Origin: Bradyrhizobium sp. 21
GTDB taxonomy: Bacteria; Pseudomonadota; Alphaproteobacteria; Rhizobiales; Xanthobacteraceae
Assembly (NCBI RefSeq): GCF_023073335.1
Contig: NZ_JADPJG010000006.1
Span: forward strand, 394,423-441,099
DNA: 46,677 bases
Direction of reading: 5' to 3'
Part shown: in pieces, positions 33,681-40,846 of the stretch
Position numbering within the stretch: the stretch's first letter is position 1
Layout: every line of letters begins with the position of its first letter
Translations under genes and position numbers: made by a program
The notes under the pieces: generated by a model
The model's database searches: none
What the model was told of the DNA's origin: nothing
What the model saw: the letters and a program-made list of their open reading frames with translations, nothing else

Positions 33681-34448
33681 ATGAGCACCGCCCTCTTCGA
33701 CCTTTCCGGCCGCACCGCGCTCGTGACCGGCTCCTCCCGCGGTCTCGGCCGGGCCATTGCCGAGGGCATGGCCAAGGCCGGTGCCAAGCTGATCATCAAC
33801 GGCGTCGATCCCAAGCGGGTCGAACAGGCCGTGGCTGAATTTCGCGCCGCCGGACATCAGGCCGAAGGCGCCGCCTTCAATGTCACCGACGAGCCCGCGA
33901 TCGTCGCGGCGTTCGACGATTTCGACAGACAAGGCGTGGCGGTCGACATCGTCGTCAACAATGCCGGCATCCAGCACCGCAAGCCGCTGGTGGAGTTCAC
34001 GACCGACGAGTGGCGCAAGGTGATCGAGACCAACCTCACCAGCGCCTTCGTGATCGGCCGCGAGGCGGCCAAGCGCATGATCCCGCGCAAGCACGGCAAG
34101 ATCATCAATATCGGCTCGCTCGGCAGCGAGCTGGCGCGGCCCACGATTGCGCCCTACACGGCCGCCAAGGGCGGCATCAAGAACCTGACCCGCTCGATGG
34201 CGGTGGAATGGGCCCAGCACGGCATCCAGGCCAACGCGATCGGCCCCGGCTACATGCTGACCGACATGAACGAGGCGCTGGTCAACAACACCGACTTCAA
34301 CAACTGGCTGATGGGCCGCGTCCCCTCGAAACGCTGGGGCCGGCCGGACGAGCTGGTGGGCGCTGCGATCTTCCTGGCGTCCGAAGCCTCAACTTACGTC
34401 AACGGCCAGATCATCTATGTCGATGGCGGCATGATCGCCGCGATGTGA
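33681..34448 (+). CDS. idnO: SDR, gluconate 5-dehydrogenase-like
   Basis: A 255-residue classical short-chain dehydrogenase. The cofactor motif is TGSSRGLG (17-24), NNAG follows, and the catalytic set is S146, Y159 and K163 (GSLGSELARPTIAPYTAAKG). The sequence resembles 5-keto-D-gluconate reductases (IdnO/Gno), which reduce 5-keto-D-gluconate to D-gluconate with NADPH. It starts 12 bases after the dehydratase stop and is followed by an idonate-dehydrogenase-like gene, which supports this role. The symbol is given by resemblance and context; a related 3-keto sugar-acid reductase is the alternative. Confidence 0.82.
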   Translation: MSTALFDLSGRTALVTGSSRGLGRAIAEGMAKAGAKLIINGVDPKRVEQAVAEFRAAGHQAEGAAFNVTDEPAIVAAFDDFDRQGVAVDIVVNNAGIQHRKPLVEFTTDEWRKVIETNLTSAFVIGREAAKRMIPRKHGKIINIGSLGSELARPTIAPYTAAKGGIKNLTRSMAVEWAQHGIQANAIGPGYMLTDMNEALVNNTDFNNWLMGRVPSKRWGRPDELVGAAIFLASEASTYVNGQIIYVDGGMIAAM

Positions 34449-34474
34449 TCGGCGAAACGCTGAGGGAACAAGCC

Positions 34475-35506
34475 ATGCGCGCCGTCGTCATTCACGCCCC
34501 GAAGGATCTGCGGGTCGACCTCTATCCGGATCCCGCGCCCGGCCCGGGTGAAGTCCGCGTCAAGATCGCCAATGGCGGCATCTGCGGGTCCGATCTGCAC
34601 TATTATCATCACGGCGGCTTCGGCGTCGTGCGCATCCAGCAGCCGATGGCGCTGGGGCACGAGATCGCCGGCGTGGTCGCGGATGTCGGTGACGGCGTCA
34701 CCGGCGTGAAGCCGGGCACTCGCGTCGCGGTCAATCCGAGCAAGCCGTGCGGCCAGTGCCTGCATTGCCAGGAAGGCATGCGCAACCAGTGCCTCGACAT
34801 GCGCTTCCTCGGCAGCGCGATGCGCTTTCCCCATGTGCAAGGCGGTTTTCGCGAGTTCATCACGGTCGATGCGACGCAGGCCGTGCCGATCGCCGACAAG
34901 CTGTCGCTGGCGGAAGCCGCGGTCGCCGAGCCGCTCGCGGTGTGCCTGCATGCCGGCAAGCAGGCCGGTCCCCTGCTCGGCAAGCGCGTGCTGATCACCG
35001 GCTGCGGCCCGATCGGCGCGCTGATGATCCTGGTCTCGCGCTTCGGCGGCGCCGCCGAGATCGTGGTCACCGATGTCGCCGACGCGCCGCTTGCGGTCGC
35101 CCGGCAGCTCGGCGCCACGCACGCCATCAATGTCGCGGCCAACGCCACGGCGCTCGATCCCTGGCGCGCCGGCAAGGGTGTGTTCGACACGCTGTTCGAA
35201 GCCTCGGGCAACCAGGCTGCGCTGCGCACCGCGCTCGACGTGCTCAGGCCCGGCGCGACGCTGGTGCAGCTCGGCCTCGGCGGCGAGATGACGCTGCCGA
35301 TCAATTCCATCGTCGCCAAGGAATTGCAGCTCCGCGGCACCTTCCGCTTCGATCCCGAATTCGAGCTTGCGGTGCGGCTGATGGGCGAAGGCCTGATCGA
35401 CGTCAAGCCGCTGATCACGGCGACCATGCCGTTCGAGAACGCGGTCGCCGCATTCGAGCTCGCCAGCGACCGCTCGCAGTCGATGAAGGTGCAGCTGACG
35501 TTCTAG
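34475..35506 (+). CDS. idnD: Zinc-dependent alcohol dehydrogenase, L-idonate 5-dehydrogenase-like
   Basis: A 343-residue medium-chain dehydrogenase. Catalytic zinc ligands are C37 (NGGICGSDLHYYHHGG), H62 and E63 (GHE). The structural zinc cysteines are C92, C95, C98 and C106 (CGQCLHCQEGMRNQC). The cofactor motif is TGCGPIGAL. The YYHHGGFG segment is typical of L-idonate 5-dehydrogenases, which oxidise L-idonate to 5-keto-D-gluconate. A TGAGGGA site precedes the ATG, 26 bases after the SDR gene. The stop codon overlaps the stop of the convergent DUF3280 gene in a shared CTAG. Confidence 0.85.
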   Translation: MRAVVIHAPKDLRVDLYPDPAPGPGEVRVKIANGGICGSDLHYYHHGGFGVVRIQQPMALGHEIAGVVADVGDGVTGVKPGTRVAVNPSKPCGQCLHCQEGMRNQCLDMRFLGSAMRFPHVQGGFREFITVDATQAVPIADKLSLAEAAVAEPLAVCLHAGKQAGPLLGKRVLITGCGPIGALMILVSRFGGAAEIVVTDVADAPLAVARQLGATHAINVAANATALDPWRAGKGVFDTLFEASGNQAALRTALDVLRPGATLVQLGLGGEMTLPINSIVAKELQLRGTFRFDPEFELAVRLMGEGLIDVKPLITATMPFENAVAAFELASDRSQSMKVQLTF

Positions 35507-36384
35507 GGCTGCGCCCGGCTCTCGATCAGCCGGTCGCTGACCAGCCGCACCGCGCCCCGCTTCCACGAATAGTCCGCGCCCAGGCGCAGGCCGCTGTCGC
35601 CGCGTGCGAGCACCGCGCCGGTCCTGGCATCGCGCACCTGGAAGCCGAGCGTGTATTCGGTGCGGCTGACCCGCCGCACCACGCCGATCAGCGACTGATC
35701 GGCGCCGAGCTTTTGCGCGATCGCCGCCTCGCAGCCATCGCAATCGCGCAAGGCGCGCGCCTTCGCTGCCTCCCCGCTCGCGCTGCCGACGTCGACGATC
35801 CGGTAGCGCCCGGATTGGCCCAGCGCCTCGCGAACGCTGCCAGTAACCTCGGCCAGATAAGACGCATCCGCGGCTGCGGGCCCTGCGGCCGACGCGGCAG
35901 TATTGTCATCGAGCTCGAATTCAAACACCGCAAGCGCGATCGGCGCGGGCGTGCCGAGCGCGGCCATGACCTCGCGCGACACGAAGCTCTCGGCGCGCTC
36001 CCATGATTCATCATTGTCGCCGCGAAAAGTGTAGAGCTTGTCCATCACGATCTTTTTGGCAACGACGTCGATCACGGCGACCTTGGCCCATTGCACCAGC
36101 GTGCTTGTCTTCTGGATGCCGCCGATGACTTTGAACCCCGCCCCGTCCTGGGCAGACGCCATGAGCCGGTAGCGCTGGTCCGCGCCGATATCCCGTCTGA
36201 GCGCGGCCATGAACGCCGACAGCCGGCGCTCGTGGGCGGCGGTCTGGTTGGCCGGCTCGGCCGACGTATCAGTATAACTGAAATCGTCCATGGCAACGCC
36301 AATGGCGGTCTCGGCGCCTGCCGGCGAACAGGCCGCGGGAAGGAGGAGGAGAAATGCAGACAGGATCAACCGGGGGCGGCGCAT
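35503..36384 (-). CDS. DUF3280/DUF2380-type secreted protein
   Basis: A 293-residue exported protein. An N-terminal signal (about 1-24) ends either at a lipobox-like LPAAC (C19) or at AGA, so it may be a lipoprotein or a soluble periplasmic protein. The rest contains two similar halves: IGVAMDDFSY...DQRYRLM and IALAVFEFELDD...SGRYRIVD. The second continues with ADQSLIGVVRRVSRTEYTLGFQVRDA and a GDSGLRLGADYSWKRG motif, as in the DUF2380/DUF3280 families. From memory, such proteins often lie near methanol-dehydrogenase genes in alphaproteobacteria. Here it is divergent from a two-component pair, suggesting a role in signal input. Function unproven. Confidence 0.78.
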   Translation of the reverse strand: MRRPRLILSAFLLLLPAACSPAGAETAIGVAMDDFSYTDTSAEPANQTAAHERRLSAFMAALRRDIGADQRYRLMASAQDGAGFKVIGGIQKTSTLVQWAKVAVIDVVAKKIVMDKLYTFRGDNDESWERAESFVSREVMAALGTPAPIALAVFEFELDDNTAASAAGPAAADASYLAEVTGSVREALGQSGRYRIVDVGSASGEAAKARALRDCDGCEAAIAQKLGADQSLIGVVRRVSRTEYTLGFQVRDARTGAVLARGDSGLRLGADYSWKRGAVRLVSDRLIESRAQP

Positions 36385-36572
36385 GCGGGCCTCATATGTT
36401 GGAGCGGCGCCGTAATCTGGATGGCGGAATCAGGCCATGCAGCAGTCGTCGTCCCGGCAAGCGCCGGGAAAATTTCACGACATTGCACCGCACTATGCGT
36501 GGCGCTTTCCGCCGCTGGCGTTCTGCCGTCTAATGCGGGCGCGACAATTCCGTTCGCGCCAGGTGCCCGCCG

Positions 36573-37958
36573 ATGTGGAACCGCCCGAGGTTCGATCTCA
36601 AGGTCCGTTTGACGTTGCGCGTGGCCGCGATATCGGCCGCCTGCTTCGCCGCGATCTCCGCCTATTTCCTGATCACGGCCGACCGCGCGGCGCATGCGCG
36701 CCTCGACGATATCGCCGCCATCGTGGCGAAGACGCTGGAGCTGCAACAGGGCAAGATCCAGTGGGTGGCCAACCCGCGTTCGGACTTTCCCAACCTCGAT
36801 CCCGTTTCGGCCTATGTGATGACGCCCGGCCTGTGTCTGGCGTTCCGCGGCACGAGCGGTGAGTTCCTTCAGCGGTTCTGTAGTGGCGCCCCCATCCCGA
36901 CGAGCCCGCCACCGCAGGCCTTCGTGGCCTTCTATGGCAGCCTGTTCGACCCTGGCCGCGAGGCGGCGCGGCCTGTGATCGTGCGCGGCGCGAAGCTTGG
37001 CGAAACCGTGGTCTCGGTCGATCCGGCCGTGCAGACGGCGGACGCCTGGCATGAGGCCGGCCGCCTGATGATCGCGCTGGCGATCGCGCTGCCGCTGCTC
37101 TGTGCGCTGGTCTACGCCGCGCTGTCGCGCGCGCTGCGCCCCACCCGCATGATCCGCAGCGGCCTCGAGCGGATCGCCGCCAACGATCTCACCACGCGGC
37201 TGCCGCCGTTCGATCTCGCCGAGCTCTCCGCCATCCGCGACGTCTTCAACCATCTCGCCGAAAGCCTCGACAATGCGCTGGCCGAACGCAGCGAGCTGAC
37301 GCGGAAGCTGATCGCGCTCCAGGACGAGGAGCGCCGCTATCTCGCGCGCGAGCTGCATGACGAGTTCGGCCAGTCGCTCGCCGCCATCCGCGCGCTCGCC
37401 GCCTCCGCCCGCCAGACCGCCGCGCAGGAGTGCCCTTCCCTGCTGGGCGAATGCGACGGCATCGCGCGAACCGCAACCGGCATGATGGAGACGCTGCGCG
37501 GAACGCTGTTCCGGCTGCGGCCGCCTGACGTCGAGGAGCTCGGGCTCGTGGCCAGCCTCGAAGGCCTGGTCGCGGGCTGGAACGGCCGCAGCCGTGGCGC
37601 GACGCGCTTCACGATCCGATTCGACGGCGCGTTCGCGACGCTGCCGGCCACGATCAGCGCCAGCCTTTACCGCATCGTGCAGGAAGCGCTCACCAATGCC
37701 GCCAAGCATGCCGGCGCCACCAAGGTGAGCCTGGAATTGACGATGGTGGCCAGCGAGATCGCGCTTGCGATCGACGATGACGGACGATCGCACGATCCCG
37801 CGGCAAAATCCGGGATGGGCCTGCTCGGCATGCGCGAGCGCGTCGCAGCCTTGCGCGGCCAATTGAGCTTCGAGGCCGCGCCGAACGGCGGCTCCGCATT
37901 GCGCGTGGTCATTCCGCTCGCAGCCGCCGATCGGCCGCCGCTGGAGCGCGCCGCATGA
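36573..37958 (+). CDS. Membrane sensor histidine kinase (HisKA_3 type)
   Basis: A 461-residue inner-membrane kinase. Segment 1 (about 13-34) and segment 2 (about 164-186) enclose a periplasmic sensor region of about 130 residues with two cysteines (C88, C103). A HAMP domain (about 186-240), the HisKA_3 phosphoacceptor H262 in RELHDEFGQSLAAIRA, and an HATPase_c domain (about 350-450; ALTNAAKHA, GMGLLGMRERV) follow. Its stop overlaps the start of the response regulator gene (ATGA), so the two form a cognate pair. The signal may involve the divergent DUF3280 protein. The pair resembles the NarX/NarL and FlhS/MoxY-like type used in C1 metabolism, a suggestion only. Confidence 0.92.
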   Translation: MWNRPRFDLKVRLTLRVAAISAACFAAISAYFLITADRAAHARLDDIAAIVAKTLELQQGKIQWVANPRSDFPNLDPVSAYVMTPGLCLAFRGTSGEFLQRFCSGAPIPTSPPPQAFVAFYGSLFDPGREAARPVIVRGAKLGETVVSVDPAVQTADAWHEAGRLMIALAIALPLLCALVYAALSRALRPTRMIRSGLERIAANDLTTRLPPFDLAELSAIRDVFNHLAESLDNALAERSELTRKLIALQDEERRYLARELHDEFGQSLAAIRALAASARQTAAQECPSLLGECDGIARTATGMMETLRGTLFRLRPPDVEELGLVASLEGLVAGWNGRSRGATRFTIRFDGAFATLPATISASLYRIVQEALTNAAKHAGATKVSLELTMVASEIALAIDDDGRSHDPAAKSGMGLLGMRERVAALRGQLSFEAAPNGGSALRVVIPLAAADRPPLERAA

Positions 37959-38617
37959 GCGCGGCCGGCGCGACCATTTTGCTGGTCGACGACCATTCCG
38001 TCGTCCGCGAGGGCTATCGCTCCGTGCTGCAGAAGCAGCCGGGATTGCGCGTCATCGCCGAAGCCGCCGACGGCGCCGAGGCCTACCGGCTGTACAAATC
38101 CGAGGCGCCCGATCTCGTCATCATGGATCTCAGCATGCCCGGCATCGGCGGCATCGAGGCCGTCAGGCGGATCAGGCAATGGGACAAGGCGGCACGAATC
38201 CTCGTCTTCACCATGCATGAGAATGCCGGCTTTGCCGTGCAGGCGATCCGCGCCGGCGCCAGGGGCTACGTCACCAAGACCAGTCCGCCGGAGACATTGG
38301 TGCGCGCGGTGATGGACGTGCTCGCCGGCAAGATCGCCATCAGCCCCGACATCGACCATGAGCTGGCGCTGAGCCGGCTCGGTGGCGAAAGCTCGGCCGC
38401 CGACGTGCTGACGCCCCGCGAGTTCGAGGTGATGCGCCTGCTGCTCGCCGAGAACACGACGGAGGAGATCGCCGAGACGCTCCATGTCAGCCCGAAGACG
38501 GTGGCGAACCTGCATTCCCTGATCAAGGACAAGCTCGGCGTCAGCTCCGACATCGAGCTGGTCCGGCTGGCGCTGCGCCAGGGGATTTTGACGGAGGTCG
38601 ATCTCGGCGAGGCCTGA
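37955..38617 (+). CDS. NarL/LuxR-type response regulator
   Basis: A 220-residue response regulator. The receiver domain (about 5-122) has the acidic pair DD (12-13), phosphoacceptor D58 in VIMDLSMPG, the conserved Thr in VFTMHE and the K in TKTSPP. A LuxR-type helix-turn-helix domain follows (about 150-212; LTPREFEVMRLLLAENTTEE, then LHVSPKTVANLHSLIKDKLG). It is coupled to the upstream kinase by a 4-base overlap. Likely targets include the divergent DUF3280 gene or the adjacent membrane protein gene. Confidence 0.94.
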   Translation: MSAAGATILLVDDHSVVREGYRSVLQKQPGLRVIAEAADGAEAYRLYKSEAPDLVIMDLSMPGIGGIEAVRRIRQWDKAARILVFTMHENAGFAVQAIRAGARGYVTKTSPPETLVRAVMDVLAGKIAISPDIDHELALSRLGGESSAADVLTPREFEVMRLLLAENTTEEIAETLHVSPKTVANLHSLIKDKLGVSSDIELVRLALRQGILTEVDLGEA

Positions 38618-38621
38618 TCGC

Positions 38622-39464
38622 TCAGGCGAGATAGCGCGTGAGATAACCTTCCATCGCATAGAGAGCGCACAGCGCCAGGCTCGACCATACCGCGGCGGTG
38701 AAATAAAGGAACATCCAGGTCAGCTCGCCCTTCCAATGCGCGATGTCGTGGGTCACGACCCACCGCGTGGCGACGTCATGCAGGCCTTCGAGGAAGCCAA
38801 GCAATCTGTTGCCCTCGGCGTGTCCTGCCCGCCAGCGGCTGAGATACATCGGCACGTCGACGGTGACGAGGAAGGCCAGGAAGCAGGCGATGCCGACGAT
38901 GCCGGCAATCAATGCCAACCGCACCGGTCCCTGGAATTCCGGCATCAGCCGGCACAGCGCGATGCCCGCGAGGAAGAAGGTCACCGCCCACAGCGAGTTC
39001 TCGATCGCGTTGAAGAGGAAGTTGGTGGTCACCACCGCGTACCAGGAGAAGCACTCCGCGATGATGATGATCGGCACGATCACCAGCGCGACGTTCACCG
39101 CGGTCTCCGCGCCCGTCATCTGACCGAGCTGATGCAGGATGATCGCCCATTGCGCGACGAAGCACAGCTCGGCCACCGTCGCGACCGTGCGGCCGACGAA
39201 GACGCTGGAGAGCCAGGTGTCGAACAGGCAGATGCGCTGCACGTCGGCGCGCGGCAGGAACGAACGGAACGCGCAGCCGAACACATAGCCCGCGCAGAGC
39301 AGGAACATCAGCCCGATATCGGAGCCGCCACTGATGCTGCCCGCGGGCGTCGGGTAGAACTCGCGGTACAGCATGAACCAGACGAGGATATTGGCCGCAC
39401 TGACAAGCGTCAGGGACCCCCACCACCACGCGAGGGGATTTGTCCGCGCCTGCCACTGCAACAT
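38622..39464 (-). CDS. Seven-segment membrane protein of unknown function
   Basis: A 280-residue integral membrane protein with about seven hydrophobic segments. Conserved-looking loops include FRSFLPRADVQRICLFDTW, ECFSWYAVVTTN and an acidic-His region near the C-terminus (GLHDVATRWVVTHDIAHWKGE). I do not recognise the family; it is not an obvious transporter. It converges on the response regulator with only four bases between the stops. The ATG at 39464 has a GGAG site 6 bases before it; an upstream in-frame ATG at 39515 has none and would use the repeated CTGTCATAAT region. Confidence 0.75.
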   Translation of the reverse strand: MLQWQARTNPLAWWWGSLTLVSAANILVWFMLYREFYPTPAGSISGGSDIGLMFLLCAGYVFGCAFRSFLPRADVQRICLFDTWLSSVFVGRTVATVAELCFVAQWAIILHQLGQMTGAETAVNVALVIVPIIIIAECFSWYAVVTTNFLFNAIENSLWAVTFFLAGIALCRLMPEFQGPVRLALIAGIVGIACFLAFLVTVDVPMYLSRWRAGHAEGNRLLGFLEGLHDVATRWVVTHDIAHWKGELTWMFLYFTAAVWSSLALCALYAMEGYLTRYLA

Positions 39465-39486
39465 GAATCGCTCCGTCGTAACCGAT

Positions 39487-39586
39487 ATGACATCTACTGG
39501 TAGCAATTCTGTCATAATATGGTGACGTGAGGCGACAAAAATCTGCGTGACACCGCTGTCATAATTGCGCTGCGCGCTGTCATATT
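39487..39586. promoter_or_regulatory. Repeated CTGTCATAAT elements upstream of membrane protein gene
   Basis: CTGTCATAAT occurs at 39509-39518 and 39556-39565, and CTGTCATATT at 39577-39586, all in the same orientation; the last two are 21 bases apart (two helical turns). ATGACA at 39487-39492 forms an inverted pair with TGTCAT at 39510-39515. They lie directly before the seven-segment protein gene and look like activator or repressor sites. Confidence 0.55.
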
Positions 39587-39670
39587 CGGCGAAAGCGATC
39601 AGCGCTCCAATCGTTCTCGGAGCCTATCCCGGGGTCACCTCGTCGAGGTGCCCCGGAATTGCGCGGGAAC

Positions 39671-40162
39671 TTATGTCTTCATCCCCGCAACATAGGCCGC
39701 GAGCTTGTCCAGCGTCTGGTAGCCGTATTCGACGGCGCCGAAATTGATCATGCCGTCGCGCTGCGCGGTGCTCGACGCCAGTTGCCGCATCATCAGCACG
39801 GTCTTGCCGTTGCTCTGCTCGGCAAACGTGAGCGTGAAGCGGAACATGCCGGGATCGTCGTCCTGGTCGGTGCCGTGGTCCATCTCCATCAGCGACGGCC
39901 GCTCGATGCGGCGGAAGCGCATGCGGTTCGGATAGACGGTGCCGTCGGGGCCGATCATGTTGAAGCGCCAGACGCCGCCGACGCGCACGTCGATCTCGAA
40001 GGTCTCGATCTTGAATCCCTTCGGCCCGAACCATTGCGGCAGATGTTTCGGGTCGGACCATGCCTCGAATACCAGTTCGCGCGGCGCGTCGATCACGCGC
40101 GACATCACGATCTCGCGGTCGAGCGACCATTGCGACAAGGCGGGATTGGCAGAATTCGTCAT
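39671..40162 (-). CDS. SRPBCC (AHSA1-type) domain protein
   Basis: A 163-residue protein with a START/Bet v1-like fold of the activator-of-Hsp90 C-terminal type. It begins SRVIDAPRELVFEAWSDPKHLPQWFGPKGF and continues with GGVWRFNMIGPDG and a C-terminal helix (NFGAVEYGYQTLDKLAAYVA). These small proteins bind hydrophobic ligands. It follows the ArsR-type regulator by two bases and is translated with it. This pairing of an ArsR regulator with an SRPBCC protein is widespread. The ligand is unknown. Confidence 0.92.
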   Translation of the reverse strand: MTNSANPALSQWSLDREIVMSRVIDAPRELVFEAWSDPKHLPQWFGPKGFKIETFEIDVRVGGVWRFNMIGPDGTVYPNRMRFRRIERPSLMEMDHGTDQDDDPGMFRFTLTFAEQSNGKTVLMMRQLASSTAQRDGMINFGAVEYGYQTLDKLAAYVAGMKT

Positions 40163-40164
40163 CG

Positions 40165-40584
40165 TCAGGAACCTTTCCGTTTGGCTGTCTTGTTGATCGT
40201 CTTGTTGCCTGGCTTGTTGCCTAGCTTGGGCGGTCGCTTGGCGGCCGCCCTCTCCTTCTCTTTCTTGAGCTTCATCACGTAGGCTTCGAAGCGGTCGAGC
40301 CGCGCCTCCCAGATCGCGCGCTGCTGCTGGAACCAGTCCTCCGCGCCCACAAGCCCGTCCGGGCTGAGACGACAGGTCCGCACCCGTCCGGATTTTTCGG
40401 ACTGAACGAGCCCACTCGTCTCCAGCACGTGGATGTGTTTCATGAGGCTCGGCAGCGCCATCTCGAAGGGATCGGCGAGCTCGCCGACCGACGCCTCGCC
40501 GGCGCAGAGGCGCATCACGATCGCCCGCCTTGTGGGATCGGCGAGTGCGGAGAAGACCTGATCGAGGGATAATTGGTTAGCCAT
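40165..40584 (-). CDS. ArsR-family transcriptional regulator
   Basis: A 139-residue winged helix regulator: VFSALADPTRRAIVMRLCAG and ELADPFEMALPSLMKHIHVLETSGLV are the classical ArsR helix-turn-helix, followed by a wing (SEKSGRVRTCRL). The C-terminal 40 residues are Lys-rich (KKEKERAAAKRPPKLGNKPG) and unlike the family core. The metal-binding ELCVCDL motif is absent, so it belongs to the non-metal, SRPBCC-partnered branch. The ATG at 40584 lies inside the operator and seven bases after a -10 box, without a ribosome binding site. It probably represses its own two-gene operon. Confidence 0.92.
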   Translation of the reverse strand: MANQLSLDQVFSALADPTRRAIVMRLCAGEASVGELADPFEMALPSLMKHIHVLETSGLVQSEKSGRVRTCRLSPDGLVGAEDWFQQQRAIWEARLDRFEAYVMKLKKEKERAAAKRPPKLGNKPGNKTINKTAKRKGS

Positions 40585-40620
40585 AAAGCTAACTATAGGG
40601 CGGCCATCATCGCGCGTCAA
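40576..40620 (-). promoter_or_regulatory. Leaderless promoter and operator of the arsR-SRPBCC operon
   Basis: On the minus strand: -35 TTGACG (40615-40620), 17 bases, -10 TATAGT (40592-40597), 7 bases, then ATG (40584). A perfect inverted repeat GTTAGC-N6-GCTAAC (40576-40593) covers the -10 edge and the start codon. A further GTTAGC at 40626-40631 lies just upstream of the -35. No Shine-Dalgarno sequence is present. Confidence 0.75.
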
Positions 40621-40658
40621 CAATTGTTAGCCAGTAAGATAAGTAACATTTGCCGAGC

Positions 40659-40746
40659 GGTAGCCCAGATGGAGCAAAAGCGGAATCCGGGATTTCGCCG
40701 CAGAGCGACGGTCCCGGATTGCGCTTCTCGCTCCCTCAGGCTACGG
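40659..40746. repeat. Palindromic intergenic repeat (GTAGCCCGGATGGAGC type), copy 2
   Basis: The left arm GGTAGCCCAGATGGAGC...GGAATCCGGGA and the right arm TCCCGGATTGCGCTTCTCGC...CAGGCTACG are near reverse complements, with an ATTTCGCCG-type loop. Same family as 212-299. It fills the gap between divergent genes. Confidence 0.8.
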
Positions 40747-40846
40747 GCCCGTCAGGTGGAACCCACCACGCGCGATCGTGAATTGGGCGGCGCGGGTCTC
40801 TCCGCTAGAACAAGCCCGGGGGCGCATCGCATCATGCGTCAGAGCC

